From Singulisphaera acidiphila DSM 18658 (GTDB lineage Bacteria > Planctomycetota > Planctomycetia > Isosphaerales > Isosphaeraceae): a DNA stretch of 64,000 bases. The stretch spans positions 4,154,001 to 4,218,000 of the forward strand of contig NC_019892.1 of NCBI RefSeq assembly GCF_000242455.2, read 5' to 3'. Below are positions 55,795-64,000 of the stretch, piece by piece. The notes under the pieces were generated by a model, which saw only the letters and a program-made list of their open reading frames with translations, did no database searches and was not told where the DNA came from. The position numbers and the translations under genes are program-made. Position 1 is the stretch's first letter. Each line of letters begins with the position of its first letter.

Positions 55795-56693
55795 CCTCCG
55801 TAGGCGCTATAGCGGCGGAGCCCGAAGCGGTAGAGCACCTTGGCCATCACCAGGAAAAAGATCACCCAGAACAGCTCGGCCAGCAAGTAGTAGACCAGCG
55901 CCATCCCCTTGACCTTGCCCAGGAAAACAACGGCCGGGAAATACGCCATGTACTGGAACGGCAACGCTTTGAGGATGGTCGCCCAAGGCGCGGGGAGCAG
56001 GTCGAGCGGAAGCATGTGCCCCGAGATGAAGAAGTTCAAGGTCATCACAATATAGAGAAGTGAGGTGACCTCGAGAAACCAGAAGCCGACCGTCCCCACG
56101 CTTGCCTCGAAGAAGAACCCAACGAGGAAGCCCATCACCAACGACAAGACGTAGGCCGCCATCGTCAAGGCGTCGGGGAATCCGTCGAAGTAGTTCCGGC
56201 AGAGGTAGAAGAGCAGGGCATAGGGAAGGAACGAGGTGACGATATAAGCCACCTTGTGCGCCACCCGATAGCAGAGGAGATAGCCGATCATGTCCACCGG
56301 CTGGAGCATGTAGCGTTTGAGCGTCCCCTCGCGGATATCGCGGGCGATGCCGCCCGCCAGGCCCGGCATGCTCGAGAACATCCGGCTGATGTTGGTCAGG
56401 AGCAGGTAGGCGATCATCTCCCGGTAGCTGAACCCGGCCAGGGTCGATTCCCCAGCGCCTTCATAGATCGCCCGCCAGAGCAAGATCGTGGTGATCATCG
56501 GCAGGAACCGAAGGATCGTGCCGAACAGGAAGTCGCCCCGGTAGGTCATCCGCTCGACGAGCGAGGCGCGGAAGATCTTGTAATACTTCCGGAACGTCGC
56601 CCAAGGTCCTGGCGACGGGGTATGGAAGGGCGTCGGATCCGGTTCGATCCTGGGGGGGAGCAAGGTCGTCGTGAGAGTGTCAGGCGGCGTCAT
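55791..56693 (-). CDS. ABC-2 family permease (first permease of the operon)
   Basis: A 300-residue protein with six hydrophobic segments. It has FSYREMIAYLLLTNISRMFS and IARDIREGTLKRYMLQPVD, typical for the same permease group. The start ATG 56693 follows GAGGGGCGC and overlaps the ATPase stop by 14 bases. It lies between the ATPase and the second permease. Confidence 0.85.
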   Translation of the reverse strand: MTPPDTLTTTLLPPRIEPDPTPFHTPSPGPWATFRKYYKIFRASLVERMTYRGDFLFGTILRFLPMITTILLWRAIYEGAGESTLAGFSYREMIAYLLLTNISRMFSSMPGLAGGIARDIREGTLKRYMLQPVDMIGYLLCYRVAHKVAYIVTSFLPYALLFYLCRNYFDGFPDALTMAAYVLSLVMGFLVGFFFEASVGTVGFWFLEVTSLLYIVMTLNFFISGHMLPLDLLPAPWATILKALPFQYMAYFPAVVFLGKVKGMALVYYLLAELFWVIFFLVMAKVLYRFGLRRYSAYGG

Positions 56694-57675
56694 GAGTTTT
56701 GCGCCCCTCCTCGAAGACGCGAGCGATGACTTGTTCGAGCGGCGGGTCCTGGACGCTGACGTCGGCCACCGCGTAGCAGTCGAGGATCGCCCCCAGGACC
56801 TCGGCCACCTTCGATCTCTCGACCTTGAGGTCGGCCGAGGCACCGTCGCTGCGAGTCACCTCGCCAAATCGTTCGAGACCGGCGGGAACAACCCCTTCGA
56901 CGAAATCGAGGCGGACCAGCTTCGCCGACCCGAATTTTTCGGTGATTCCCGAAAGCGGTCCGTCGTAGACAAGAGTGCCGTGGGTGATGACCAGGACCCG
57001 CGAGCAGAGCGCTTCGACGTCGCGCATGTAGTGGCTCGTCAGCAGCATCGTCATGCCACGGCGGGTGTGGTAGTCGCGCAGGCACTTCTGAATCGCCACC
57101 TGAGCGACGACGTCCAGGCCGATCGTCGGCTCGTCGAGCAGCAGGAGTTGGGGCTGGTGCAAGAGCGCCGCGATCAATTCCATTTTCATCCGCTCGCCCA
57201 GCGAGAGCTCGCGAACCGCCTGGCGGGTCAGCTTCTCGACCCCGAGCAGCTCGGTCAGCTCGTCGAGGGTCTTCTTGAACTCGGCGGCGGGAATCGAATA
57301 GATCTCGCGGTGGAGCTGGAAGCTGTCGGAGGCGGGGAGATCCCACCAGAGCTGGTTCTTCTGCCCCATGACGAGCGCGAACTGGCGACGGAAGGCGTCC
57401 TGCCGCTGCCAAGGGGTGAACCCGAGTACCTGCGCTGTGCCGCTCGTCGGATAGATCAGGCCCGAGAGCATCTTGAGCGTCGTCGTCTTCCCCGCGCCGT
57501 TAGGGCCGAGGAAGGCGACCATCTCTCCCGGCTCGATCGAGAAACCGACCTGATCGACGGCCTTGACTTCCTTGTATTCGCGGCGATAAAGCCCGCGCAT
57601 CGCGCCGAGCACGCCTTCCTTTTTCTGAAAGACGCGGTAGGTCTTCGACAGACCCTCCGCCTCAATAATTGGCAT
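56680..57675 (-). CDS. ABC transporter ATP-binding protein of the exporter operon
   Basis: A 331-residue ATPase. Walker A is GPNGAGKTTTLKMLSGL, the signature is LSLGERMKMELIAALLH, Walker B is LLLLDEPTIGLDVVAQ, and the H-loop is LLTSHYMRDVEA. ATG 57675 (MPIIEAEGLSKTYRV) is used; a start at 57720 adds 15 residues. It leads the three-gene operon. Confidence 0.9.
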   Translation of the reverse strand: MPIIEAEGLSKTYRVFQKKEGVLGAMRGLYRREYKEVKAVDQVGFSIEPGEMVAFLGPNGAGKTTTLKMLSGLIYPTSGTAQVLGFTPWQRQDAFRRQFALVMGQKNQLWWDLPASDSFQLHREIYSIPAAEFKKTLDELTELLGVEKLTRQAVRELSLGERMKMELIAALLHQPQLLLLDEPTIGLDVVAQVAIQKCLRDYHTRRGMTMLLTSHYMRDVEALCSRVLVITHGTLVYDGPLSGITEKFGSAKLVRLDFVEGVVPAGLERFGEVTRSDGASADLKVERSKVAEVLGAILDCYAVADVSVQDPPLEQVIARVFEEGRKTHDAA

Positions 57676-57926
57676 CAGGATCGCTCGCACGGCCGTTGGT
57701 TTGTTTTTAGACCCTCCCATTGTAGGGATGATGTCCAGGAATCAAAGGGGAACCGAAGTTTGCCCCAGCTCTGGAACATCCTGGCGGAGGGCCGGATCGG
57801 CCGTTGGCGAGTCGGGAGCGTCAGCGTCCTGTCTTTGGGGTCTTGCCTTGTCGAGGAGATCAAAGAAAGCAGGGAGATCACGCTCTCCACTCGCCTTGAG
57901 GATCGAAAACAGGATGGGGATCCACA

Positions 57927-59423
57927 TCAGGCCGAGGTGAGGATGTCCTTCACAACGTGGCCATGGACATCCGTCAGCCGGCGTTCGATTCCGTTGTGGT
58001 AATAACTAAGGCGTTCGTGGTCGAGACCGAGAAGGTGGAGGATGGTCGCGTGGAGGTCATAAATGGTCGTAACCCCCTCGACGGCTTTGTGGCCGAGCTC
58101 GTCGGTCGCCCCGTAGCTGAACCCTGATTTCACCCCGGCGCCGGTGAGCCAGGTGGTGAAGCCGTTGGGGTTGTGGTCGCGGCCGCTCGCCCCTTTCTGG
58201 AAGGTGGGCATTCGACCGAACTCGGTCGTCCAGACGACGAGCGTGTCTTCGAGCAAACCGCGCTGCTTGAGGTCGCGGATCAGTGCGGCGGCGGGGCGAT
58301 CGAGGATCGGCGCGTGGATGTCGTACTGCTCTTTGAGCTTGCGATGGCCGTCCCAATTGCCGATTCCCTCACCCATCGCATAGGAACCGTTGAAGAGCTG
58401 GACGAACCGCACCCCTCGCTCGAGCAAGCGGCGGGCAAGGATGCAGTTCTTCGCAAAGCCGCTGCGCACCGGGTCGGAATCATCCGCGCCATAGTCGCGG
58501 AGGGTGGCGGCCGATTCCCTCGAAAGGTCACCGACCTCGGGGACGGAGAGTTGCATCTTCGCGGCCAGTTCGTAGCTGGCGATCCGCGCGGAGAGCTCGA
58601 AATCACCAGGGTATTCAGCCAAGTGCCGCTCGTTCAGCCGCTTCAGGAGATCACGCGCGGCACCATCGCTCACGGGCGAATGACTGGTGGGCGTAGCAAG
58701 GTTATAGATCGGCTTCTGGGCGTTGAACGGGGTCCCTTGAAAGACTGCGGGGAGGAAGCCATTGGCCCAGTTGTTCACCCCCGCCTGCGGCACTCCGCGC
58801 GGGTCGGGGATCGCGACGAACGCGGGGAGGTCGTCAGCCTCCGAGCCGAGCGCGTACGAGACCCATGAGCCCATGCTCGGAAATCCGTCGAGCGTAAACC
58901 CGGTGCTCATCTGATTCTCGGCCGGGCCGTGCGTGTTGCTCTTGGCGGTCATCGAGTGGATGAAGCAGAGGTCGTCCGCGAGCGAACCCAGGTGCGGGAA
59001 CAAGTCGGAGATCATCTTGCCGCTCTGCCCGCGCGGCTGGAACGCATATTGGGGCCGGACGAGGTTGCCGTTCTCCCCCTGGAAGGTGAGAAAACCCTCC
59101 TTCGCGCCCGGCATCGGCCGACCGTCCATCTTGATCAAGGCGGGCTTGTAGTCCCACGACTCGAGCTGGCTGCACGCCCCTGAGCAAAAGATCACGAGGA
59201 CCCGCTTGGCCTTCCCGGCAAAGTGAGGCGCCCGCGCGGCCAGCGGATTCTCAGGACGAATGTCCGGTCGGACCGGCGTGTGCCCCGTTTCCGCGGCGAG
59301 CAGGCCCTGGTTGGCGAGCAAGCTCGCCAACGCGATGCTTCCCAGCCCCGTCCCGGCATGTTCGAGAAATTGCCGGCGGTTCAGCAACCCGCGGCCTGCG
59401 TTGGAGAGAGACGAATCAGGCAT
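57927..59423 (-). CDS. DUF1501 family protein with Tat-like signal
   Basis: A 498-residue protein. The N-terminus NRRQFLEHAGTGLGSIALAS LLA resembles a twin-arginine or Sec signal. The DUF1501 body carries KAKRVLVIFCSGACSQLESW, DLCFIHSMTAKSNTHGPAEN and TLVVWTTEFGRMPTFQKGAS. In planctomycetes these occur in pairs with DUF1549/DUF1553 proteins, as here, and are related to sulfatase-like folds. The function is not established. It is encoded downstream of the partner gene, 71 bases away. Confidence 0.9.
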   Translation of the reverse strand: MPDSSLSNAGRGLLNRRQFLEHAGTGLGSIALASLLANQGLLAAETGHTPVRPDIRPENPLAARAPHFAGKAKRVLVIFCSGACSQLESWDYKPALIKMDGRPMPGAKEGFLTFQGENGNLVRPQYAFQPRGQSGKMISDLFPHLGSLADDLCFIHSMTAKSNTHGPAENQMSTGFTLDGFPSMGSWVSYALGSEADDLPAFVAIPDPRGVPQAGVNNWANGFLPAVFQGTPFNAQKPIYNLATPTSHSPVSDGAARDLLKRLNERHLAEYPGDFELSARIASYELAAKMQLSVPEVGDLSRESAATLRDYGADDSDPVRSGFAKNCILARRLLERGVRFVQLFNGSYAMGEGIGNWDGHRKLKEQYDIHAPILDRPAAALIRDLKQRGLLEDTLVVWTTEFGRMPTFQKGASGRDHNPNGFTTWLTGAGVKSGFSYGATDELGHKAVEGVTTIYDLHATILHLLGLDHERLSYYHNGIERRLTDVHGHVVKDILTSA

Positions 59424-59494
59424 CGGAGAGTCTCCGCCGTCATTGAGGTGGCCGCGTCCCGGAAACCCCGGACAAACCGCGAAACCCAATCATG

Positions 59495-62400
59495 TCAAGG
59501 GACGAACAAAAACTCATTCGTGTTAAGCAAGACTCGGCAAAAGGTCGCGAGGTCTTGCTCTTTCACGAGCTCGGCGCAAAGCCGGGTCTCGGCATCGTCC
59601 GGTTCACGCCCCAAGGCGAGCCGATAGGCAAGGTGGATTTGCCTCGCCGAGTCCTCCCCCGCCTCGCGTTTGAGCCGGTCGGCAAGATGCCCGGCCTGCT
59701 GGGCGACGAACTCACTGTTGAAGAGGTTGAGCGCCTGCAAGGGGGTCGTCGACCGCGGGCGGCTCGGCTGGTTCTGACCGGCGTCGGGGCAGTCGAATGC
59801 GCCGAAGGTCGAATCCTGGGCCATGCGGACCTTGGTCTGGTAGATCATCCGCCGCCAGTCGGCCGGGCCGTATTCGGTCTTGGGGTTGTAGACCCGGACG
59901 TAGTTGGTGTTCGGAGCAAAGGCGCTGTAACCGGGGCCTCCCATCCGAAGGTCGAGCGTCCCGGCGACCGCGAGAATGGAGTCCCGAATCGCCTCGGCCT
60001 CCAACCGGCGCGGGGGATAGCGCCAGAGCAGACGCGTGCCCGAGTCCACCGCGATCGCAGCCGCGCGAGGCCGGCTCGACTGGCGGAAGGTGGCCGACGT
60101 CACCAGCAGCCGATGCATCGCCTTGAGGCTCCAACCCCGCGCCACGAACTCGCTGGCCAGCCAGTCGAGCAAGGGGCCATTCACCGGCCGAGCACCGTTG
60201 CGCCCGAAATCGCTCGGCGTGTTGACCAGCCCTTCGCCGAAGTGATAGTGCCAGAGTCGGTTCACCATCACCCGGGCCGTGAGCGGGTTCTCTGGGTCGG
60301 CAATCCAGTTCGCCAAGGCCAATCGGCGCACCCGTTCGGACGCATCGGCGGGCAATTCAAGCTTCGGTGGCAGTTGTGCGATCGCTCCCGGTCCGATCGG
60401 CTCGCGACGCTGCATCGGGTCGCCCCGACTTAGGCGGAACGTCTCATCAGGATTGGCAAAGATGCCGGCATAAACCATCGCCGACCGGGTCAGTTCGGCG
60501 ACCCGCTGCTCGAGCGTCCGCTTCTCCTCCTGAAGCGCGTGGAGCGTCTTGATCTCGGCCTCATCGAGTCCCGCGGTCGATTCGACCGCATAAGACGAGG
60601 CTCCGGGCACATAGGGGCGACGATCCTCGGAGGTTGCGACGAGCGTCCAGTCGCCCGACTCGTCGGCCACCTCGATCCGGTAGCGGGTCGCGAGCCGGTC
60701 GGCATAAGCCTCCTCACGGTCGCGGGCCCAGACCACCCGATCGATCATCGTCGTTTCCGGGAACTCGACCTCGACCCAACCCCGCCCGTTCTCGTTGGAG
60801 ATCCAGCTCCGCCCATTGCCGTAACGCCCGTCGTTCAGATGCTCGAGCCGGTGGATGGCAGACCCTGGGTACGTTCCCGACGCCTTCGTTTTGGCCCCCG
60901 CACTCGCCAGCGCCACATTGCGCGGCTGCGGACCGGCCGTGAAGACCTCCAGTTCGTCGAGGCAAGGCTCGATGCTGTTCGACGCAAGGATCGTGAACCG
61001 CAACCGCTTGGCCGCGACCGGCCGGAACCGGTCCACCGTCAGCCGAGGACTTACCGCCGAGCGCAACGGCAAACGGCTGACGACCAGTCTCATCGCGTCG
61101 AGCGACGGCCCGGCCTCGATGGTATAGGCGGTGGCAAGGCGATCGACATACACCCCTTGACGGTCACGGCTCCAGGCAATTCTGTGGACCCTCACCTCCT
61201 CAGGCAGTTCCACCAAGATCCAGCCCCGCCCCTTTTCATCGGAGATCCAACTCCGCTCGTTCCCATACTTACCATCGTTGACATGTTCGAGTCTATGAAA
61301 ATTTGATCCTGGAAACGTGCCTGACGCCGAGGCTTTCGCCCCCGTTGTCGCGAGCGCGACGTTTGTCTCGTCCGTCGTGAAAATCTCGAGTTCGTCGAGA
61401 CACGGCTCAATCAGGCCAAACGACGGGTGCAGGTTCGCGTCCTGAATCGTGAACCGGACGAACTTGGCGCGGGTCGGCGGGAACATTTCTTGGTTGAGCC
61501 GCGGATCGATCGGCTTCGGCTCGATCGAGGGGCTGGCCAGAGGCTCGTACTTGGCGAGATCCGTTTCCAGGGCGACGATTCGCGGCTTCAACGATTTCGC
61601 TTCGAGCTGCCGCTCCTTGTCGTCGGCCGAGCGGAGGGGGCGTTCGCCGTGTCGCACGCCGGCGAAAATCGCGGTCATCGCATAGTAGTCGCGCTGCGAG
61701 ATCGGATCGAACTTGTGGTCGTGGCAACGGGCGCAGTGGATCGTCAAGCCGAGGAAGGTCGAGCCCGCGTTGAGCACCATGTCATTGAGCTGATCCTGAC
61801 GTGCAAGCCGGATCGACTCGATGTCGCGGCCGGTCTGGCCGGGCAGAAGCGCGGCCTTGGCCACGATGAAGCCGGTGGCGGCGTCCTCGCCCGTCGCATC
61901 GCCGACAAGTTGATCTTTGATAAATTCGGGGTACGGCTTGTCGGCGTTTAAGGCGCGGATGACGTAGTCGCGATAGGGCCAGGCATTGTCGCGCGGCGTG
62001 TTCACCTCGAACCCGTCGGTCTCGCCAAACGCCATGATGTCGAGCCAGTGGCGGGCCCAGCGTTCTCCGTAGCGTGGCGAGTCGAGTAGCCGATCGACGA
62101 GTTCCTCGTAGGCTCCAGGGCGGTCGTCGGCCACGAACGCGGCGACTTCCTCGGGCGTCGGCGGCAGCCCGTGCAGCACGAGATAGAGCCTCCTCACCAA
62201 GGTCCTCTTGTCGGCCTCAGGCGCCAACACCAGCCGTTTCTCGGCAAGCTTCGCCGCGATGAACGCGTCGATCGGCTGGCGGGTCGCCGTCGGTGATCCC
62301 CCTTCGATCGTCGGCACCGCCGGCCGTCTGACCGGCTGAAACGCCCAGTGCGTTTTTAAGGCGTCCTCGCTCTGGGCACTCGCAGAGTCGGGCCAGACCG

Positions 62401-62746
62401 CGCCTCGGTCGATCCAGGCCCGCAGCAGGCCGACCTGTTCCGATGTCAGCGGAGCGCCCTGTGGCGGCATCTTGATGTCGGGATCAATCTGAGCCACGAA
62501 CTGAATCAAAGGGCTGCCCGCGCTATCCCCCGGCACAATCGAGGGGGTATCGCTATCCCCCCCTTTGAGCGCGGCGGCCTTGACGTCGAGGCGGAAGCCC
62601 CCCTTCTGCTTCTCAGGCCCGTGACACTTGAGGCAGGCCTGTTGAAAGATCGGCTGGATATCGCGGACGAAATCGACCGGCCCCATAGCGGCAGGCGGCA
62701 GATCGGCCACGGTGGCGGTCAAGGCGAGGAGGATCCCGACGAGCAT
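59495..62746 (-). CDS. DUF1549/DUF1553 cytochrome-type protein with twin discoidin-like modules
   Basis: A 1083-residue exported protein. After a signal peptide comes a cytochrome c-like domain (ACLKCHGPEKQKGGFRLDVK), then DUF1549, whose end includes a CxxCH (CARCHDHKFDP), and a C-terminal DUF1553 (NRLWHYHFGEGLVNTPSDFG). Between the latter two lie two copies of a ~165-residue discoidin-like module: NVALATTGAKASASGTFPGS and NVALASAGAKTKASGTYPGS. Both copies end in a similar DR...YADRLATRYRIEV pattern. Discoidin-like modules often bind sugars, so a polysaccharide-linked role is plausible. It is paired with the DUF1501 gene. Confidence 0.88.
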   Translation of the reverse strand: MLVGILLALTATVADLPPAAMGPVDFVRDIQPIFQQACLKCHGPEKQKGGFRLDVKAAALKGGDSDTPSIVPGDSAGSPLIQFVAQIDPDIKMPPQGAPLTSEQVGLLRAWIDRGAVWPDSASAQSEDALKTHWAFQPVRRPAVPTIEGGSPTATRQPIDAFIAAKLAEKRLVLAPEADKRTLVRRLYLVLHGLPPTPEEVAAFVADDRPGAYEELVDRLLDSPRYGERWARHWLDIMAFGETDGFEVNTPRDNAWPYRDYVIRALNADKPYPEFIKDQLVGDATGEDAATGFIVAKAALLPGQTGRDIESIRLARQDQLNDMVLNAGSTFLGLTIHCARCHDHKFDPISQRDYYAMTAIFAGVRHGERPLRSADDKERQLEAKSLKPRIVALETDLAKYEPLASPSIEPKPIDPRLNQEMFPPTRAKFVRFTIQDANLHPSFGLIEPCLDELEIFTTDETNVALATTGAKASASGTFPGSNFHRLEHVNDGKYGNERSWISDEKGRGWILVELPEEVRVHRIAWSRDRQGVYVDRLATAYTIEAGPSLDAMRLVVSRLPLRSAVSPRLTVDRFRPVAAKRLRFTILASNSIEPCLDELEVFTAGPQPRNVALASAGAKTKASGTYPGSAIHRLEHLNDGRYGNGRSWISNENGRGWVEVEFPETTMIDRVVWARDREEAYADRLATRYRIEVADESGDWTLVATSEDRRPYVPGASSYAVESTAGLDEAEIKTLHALQEEKRTLEQRVAELTRSAMVYAGIFANPDETFRLSRGDPMQRREPIGPGAIAQLPPKLELPADASERVRRLALANWIADPENPLTARVMVNRLWHYHFGEGLVNTPSDFGRNGARPVNGPLLDWLASEFVARGWSLKAMHRLLVTSATFRQSSRPRAAAIAVDSGTRLLWRYPPRRLEAEAIRDSILAVAGTLDLRMGGPGYSAFAPNTNYVRVYNPKTEYGPADWRRMIYQTKVRMAQDSTFGAFDCPDAGQNQPSRPRSTTPLQALNLFNSEFVAQQAGHLADRLKREAGEDSARQIHLAYRLALGREPDDAETRLCAELVKEQDLATFCRVLLNTNEFLFVP

Positions 62747-62903
62747 TGTTGTGCAGCCTCAACGGCCGGGAGGAAGGTTGATTCCACGTCGGAATCAAAT
62801 CTGCGGTGAACTCGTGGGCGGATTGTGCACTCCTCAATGTCACCATCGAGAGGCGCCGTCCTCAGGATACGCTCCCCGACGAACAGGCTCAACCCTCCAC
62901 TCA

Positions 62904-62929
62904 GCCGAGTTCATCAAGGTGAACTCGGC
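62904..62929. repeat. Perfect 10-bp-stem inverted repeat
   Basis: GCCGAGTTCA, TCAAGG, TGAACTCGGC. It lies in the 360-base gap between the radical SAM stop and the DUF1549/1553 start, where no gene was found. It may end the radical SAM transcript, although no U-run follows. Confidence 0.55.
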
Positions 62930-63107
62930 CCATGCTTGCAATGGGCATTGAAGTCAAGGGACAAGGTGGGAGCGAACAAAGCTGGCGGGCCGATCCCAAT
63001 CTCCGAGAGAAATCGGATCAAGATTTCCCGTCTTGATTAGGATGAGTACGGCTCACCATGATATCGGCTTTGGGGGGGAATGGCAGGAAGAAAAACCGGC
63101 TCGTACC

Positions 63108-64000
63108 TCAGTAAGAGTTGAAAATCGGACTTCGGCCGGTGGCCATCTGCTTAGCCATGTAATGGGCATGATAGTGCATGGCGCACTTGATGATATAGAA
63201 GAGCACGAGGCCGGGGTCGGGCCTAGCCTTGACCAGGTTCCAGATCCGCTTGCGGTACTCGCGGCGAAGCGACGCTTCGGGGATGCCGCGCATCATCCGA
63301 ACGTACAGGCCGATCGACTGCACGGTCCACATCGCGTTCGTCTTGAAACCGGCCCAACGGTGTTCCCGCCAATAGCGGGCCCGACCCTGCCCCATCTTGA
63401 TCTTGGCGTCAATGTACAAAGCGTCGAGCCGGCCGAAATACGCTTCGGTCGTATACAGGTCATTCATGACGCTGACGTAACCATCGCGAAGCTCTTCGCG
63501 GCTAATCTTCAAGGGGATGACGTTGGTGCCGAACTCCGGTTCGTCGGACGGATCGAGCCGCCCCTCGGCCTCGAGTCGCGCGTGCAAGGGGGTCTTGGGG
63601 ATCGCATAAAGCATCCCGATCATCGTGCTGGTGATCCGCGCGTCCCTGATGAACTCACGCTGGGCGTCAAAGATCGTGGCATCATCGTTGTCGAAACCCA
63701 GGATCATGCCGCACCAGACCTCGATGCCGGCATCCTGCACACGATGGACCTTCTCCAAGAGCGTCCCCCCCGCGCGGACGTTCTGAAACTTCTTGGTCTC
63801 GCGCAGCGATTCTTCCCGTGGACTCTCGATCCCGACAAAGACGGCCAGGATGTTCGCCTCGACCATGATCTCCATCAGCTCGGGATCATCGGCCAGGTCT
63901 ATCGACGCCTCAGTGAAGAAGGTGAGTGGATAGCCATGCTTGATTTGCCAGTCCACCACATCCTTCAAAACTTCCTTGATGGCCTTCTTATTGCCGATCA
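63108..64000 (-). CDS. Radical SAM protein, C-terminal part (partial at the window edge)
   Basis: Only the last ~297 codons are inside the window; the frame is open at the right edge, so the [4Fe-4S] CxxxCxxC motif is not visible. The visible part includes PLTFFTEASIDLADDPELME, FVGIESPREESLRETKKFQN and a DUF4070-like C-terminus (KISREELRDGYVSVMNDLYT). This pattern matches B12-binding radical SAM proteins, some of which work in hopanoid or lipid pathways. The exact reaction cannot be told. Confidence 0.78.
   Translation of the reverse strand, partial: IGNKKAIKEVLKDVVDWQIKHGYPLTFFTEASIDLADDPELMEIMVEANILAVFVGIESPREESLRETKKFQNVRAGGTLLEKVHRVQDAGIEVWCGMILGFDNDDATIFDAQREFIRDARITSTMIGMLYAIPKTPLHARLEAEGRLDPSDEPEFGTNVIPLKISREELRDGYVSVMNDLYTTEAYFGRLDALYIDAKIKMGQGRARYWREHRWAGFKTNAMWTVQSIGLYVRMMRGIPEASLRREYRKRIWNLVKARPDPGLVLFYIIKCAMHYHAHYMAKQMATGRSPIFNSY

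Noticed and set aside
56671..58002. Long plus-strand open frame (443 codons) opposite the ABC ATPase
   Set aside because: The minus strand encodes a full ABC ATPase, and the plus frame lacks any family signature.

Overview
The window looks like chromosomal DNA of a high-GC planctomycete, most likely of the Isosphaeraceae/Singulisphaera type. This rests on family content: a DUF1501 protein beside a DUF1549/DUF1553 cytochrome-type protein, a DUF1559 prepilin-like protein with a small lipoprotein downstream, secreted Gly/Tyr-rich proteins, a DUF6065 protein and many planctomycete-style fusion proteins. No rRNA, tRNA or CRISPR array was recognised.

Layout. 0-5 kb: an SGNH hydrolase, a DUF6065 protein, and a subtilisin-like protease preceded by a separate small protein that resembles the protease's own prodomain. 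4.9-9 kb: a GntR regulator, an ABC ATPase and a large ABC-2 permease form an operon, with a clear palindrome over the promoter. 9.6-21.9 kb: a large AsmA-like protein, an MFS transporter, a YheT-type hydrolase, an NHL-repeat protein, a ferritin-like protein, a VOC protein and a zinc-ribbon SAM methyltransferase. 22.1-29.2 kb: a cluster of insertion sequences. It holds one intact IS1182-type element with inverted repeats and a 7-bp target duplication, one intact IS4-type element with an aged target duplication, and three decayed transposase genes. Between the last two decayed genes sit a truncated toxin-like C-terminus and a possible immunity gene.

29.6-46 kb: class I fumarase; a Panacea-domain antitoxin with a frameshifted partner toxin, lying between comM and a decayed second copy of the comM 3' end; a sugar kinase with a broken FucP-like transporter; a SulP transporter fused to STAS and beta-carbonic anhydrase domains; a split transketolase; a type 4 uracil-DNA glycosylase; NDH-2; and a HEAT-like protein. 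46-64 kb: MogA, an RsmG-SpoU rRNA methyltransferase fusion, a VOC protein, two tandem acyltransferase-like membrane proteins, the DUF1559 protein with its lipoprotein, a three-gene ABC-2 exporter operon, the DUF1501 and DUF1549/1553 pair, and a radical SAM protein cut by the window edge.

The best candidates for something new are the antitoxin-toxin cargo between comM-end repeats (32.2-33.5 kb), the detached prodomain beside its protease (2.5-4.8 kb), the toxin/immunity remnant inside the IS cluster (26.9-27.8 kb) and the RsmG-SpoU fusion. All functions are inferred by reading the sequence; no database search was run.
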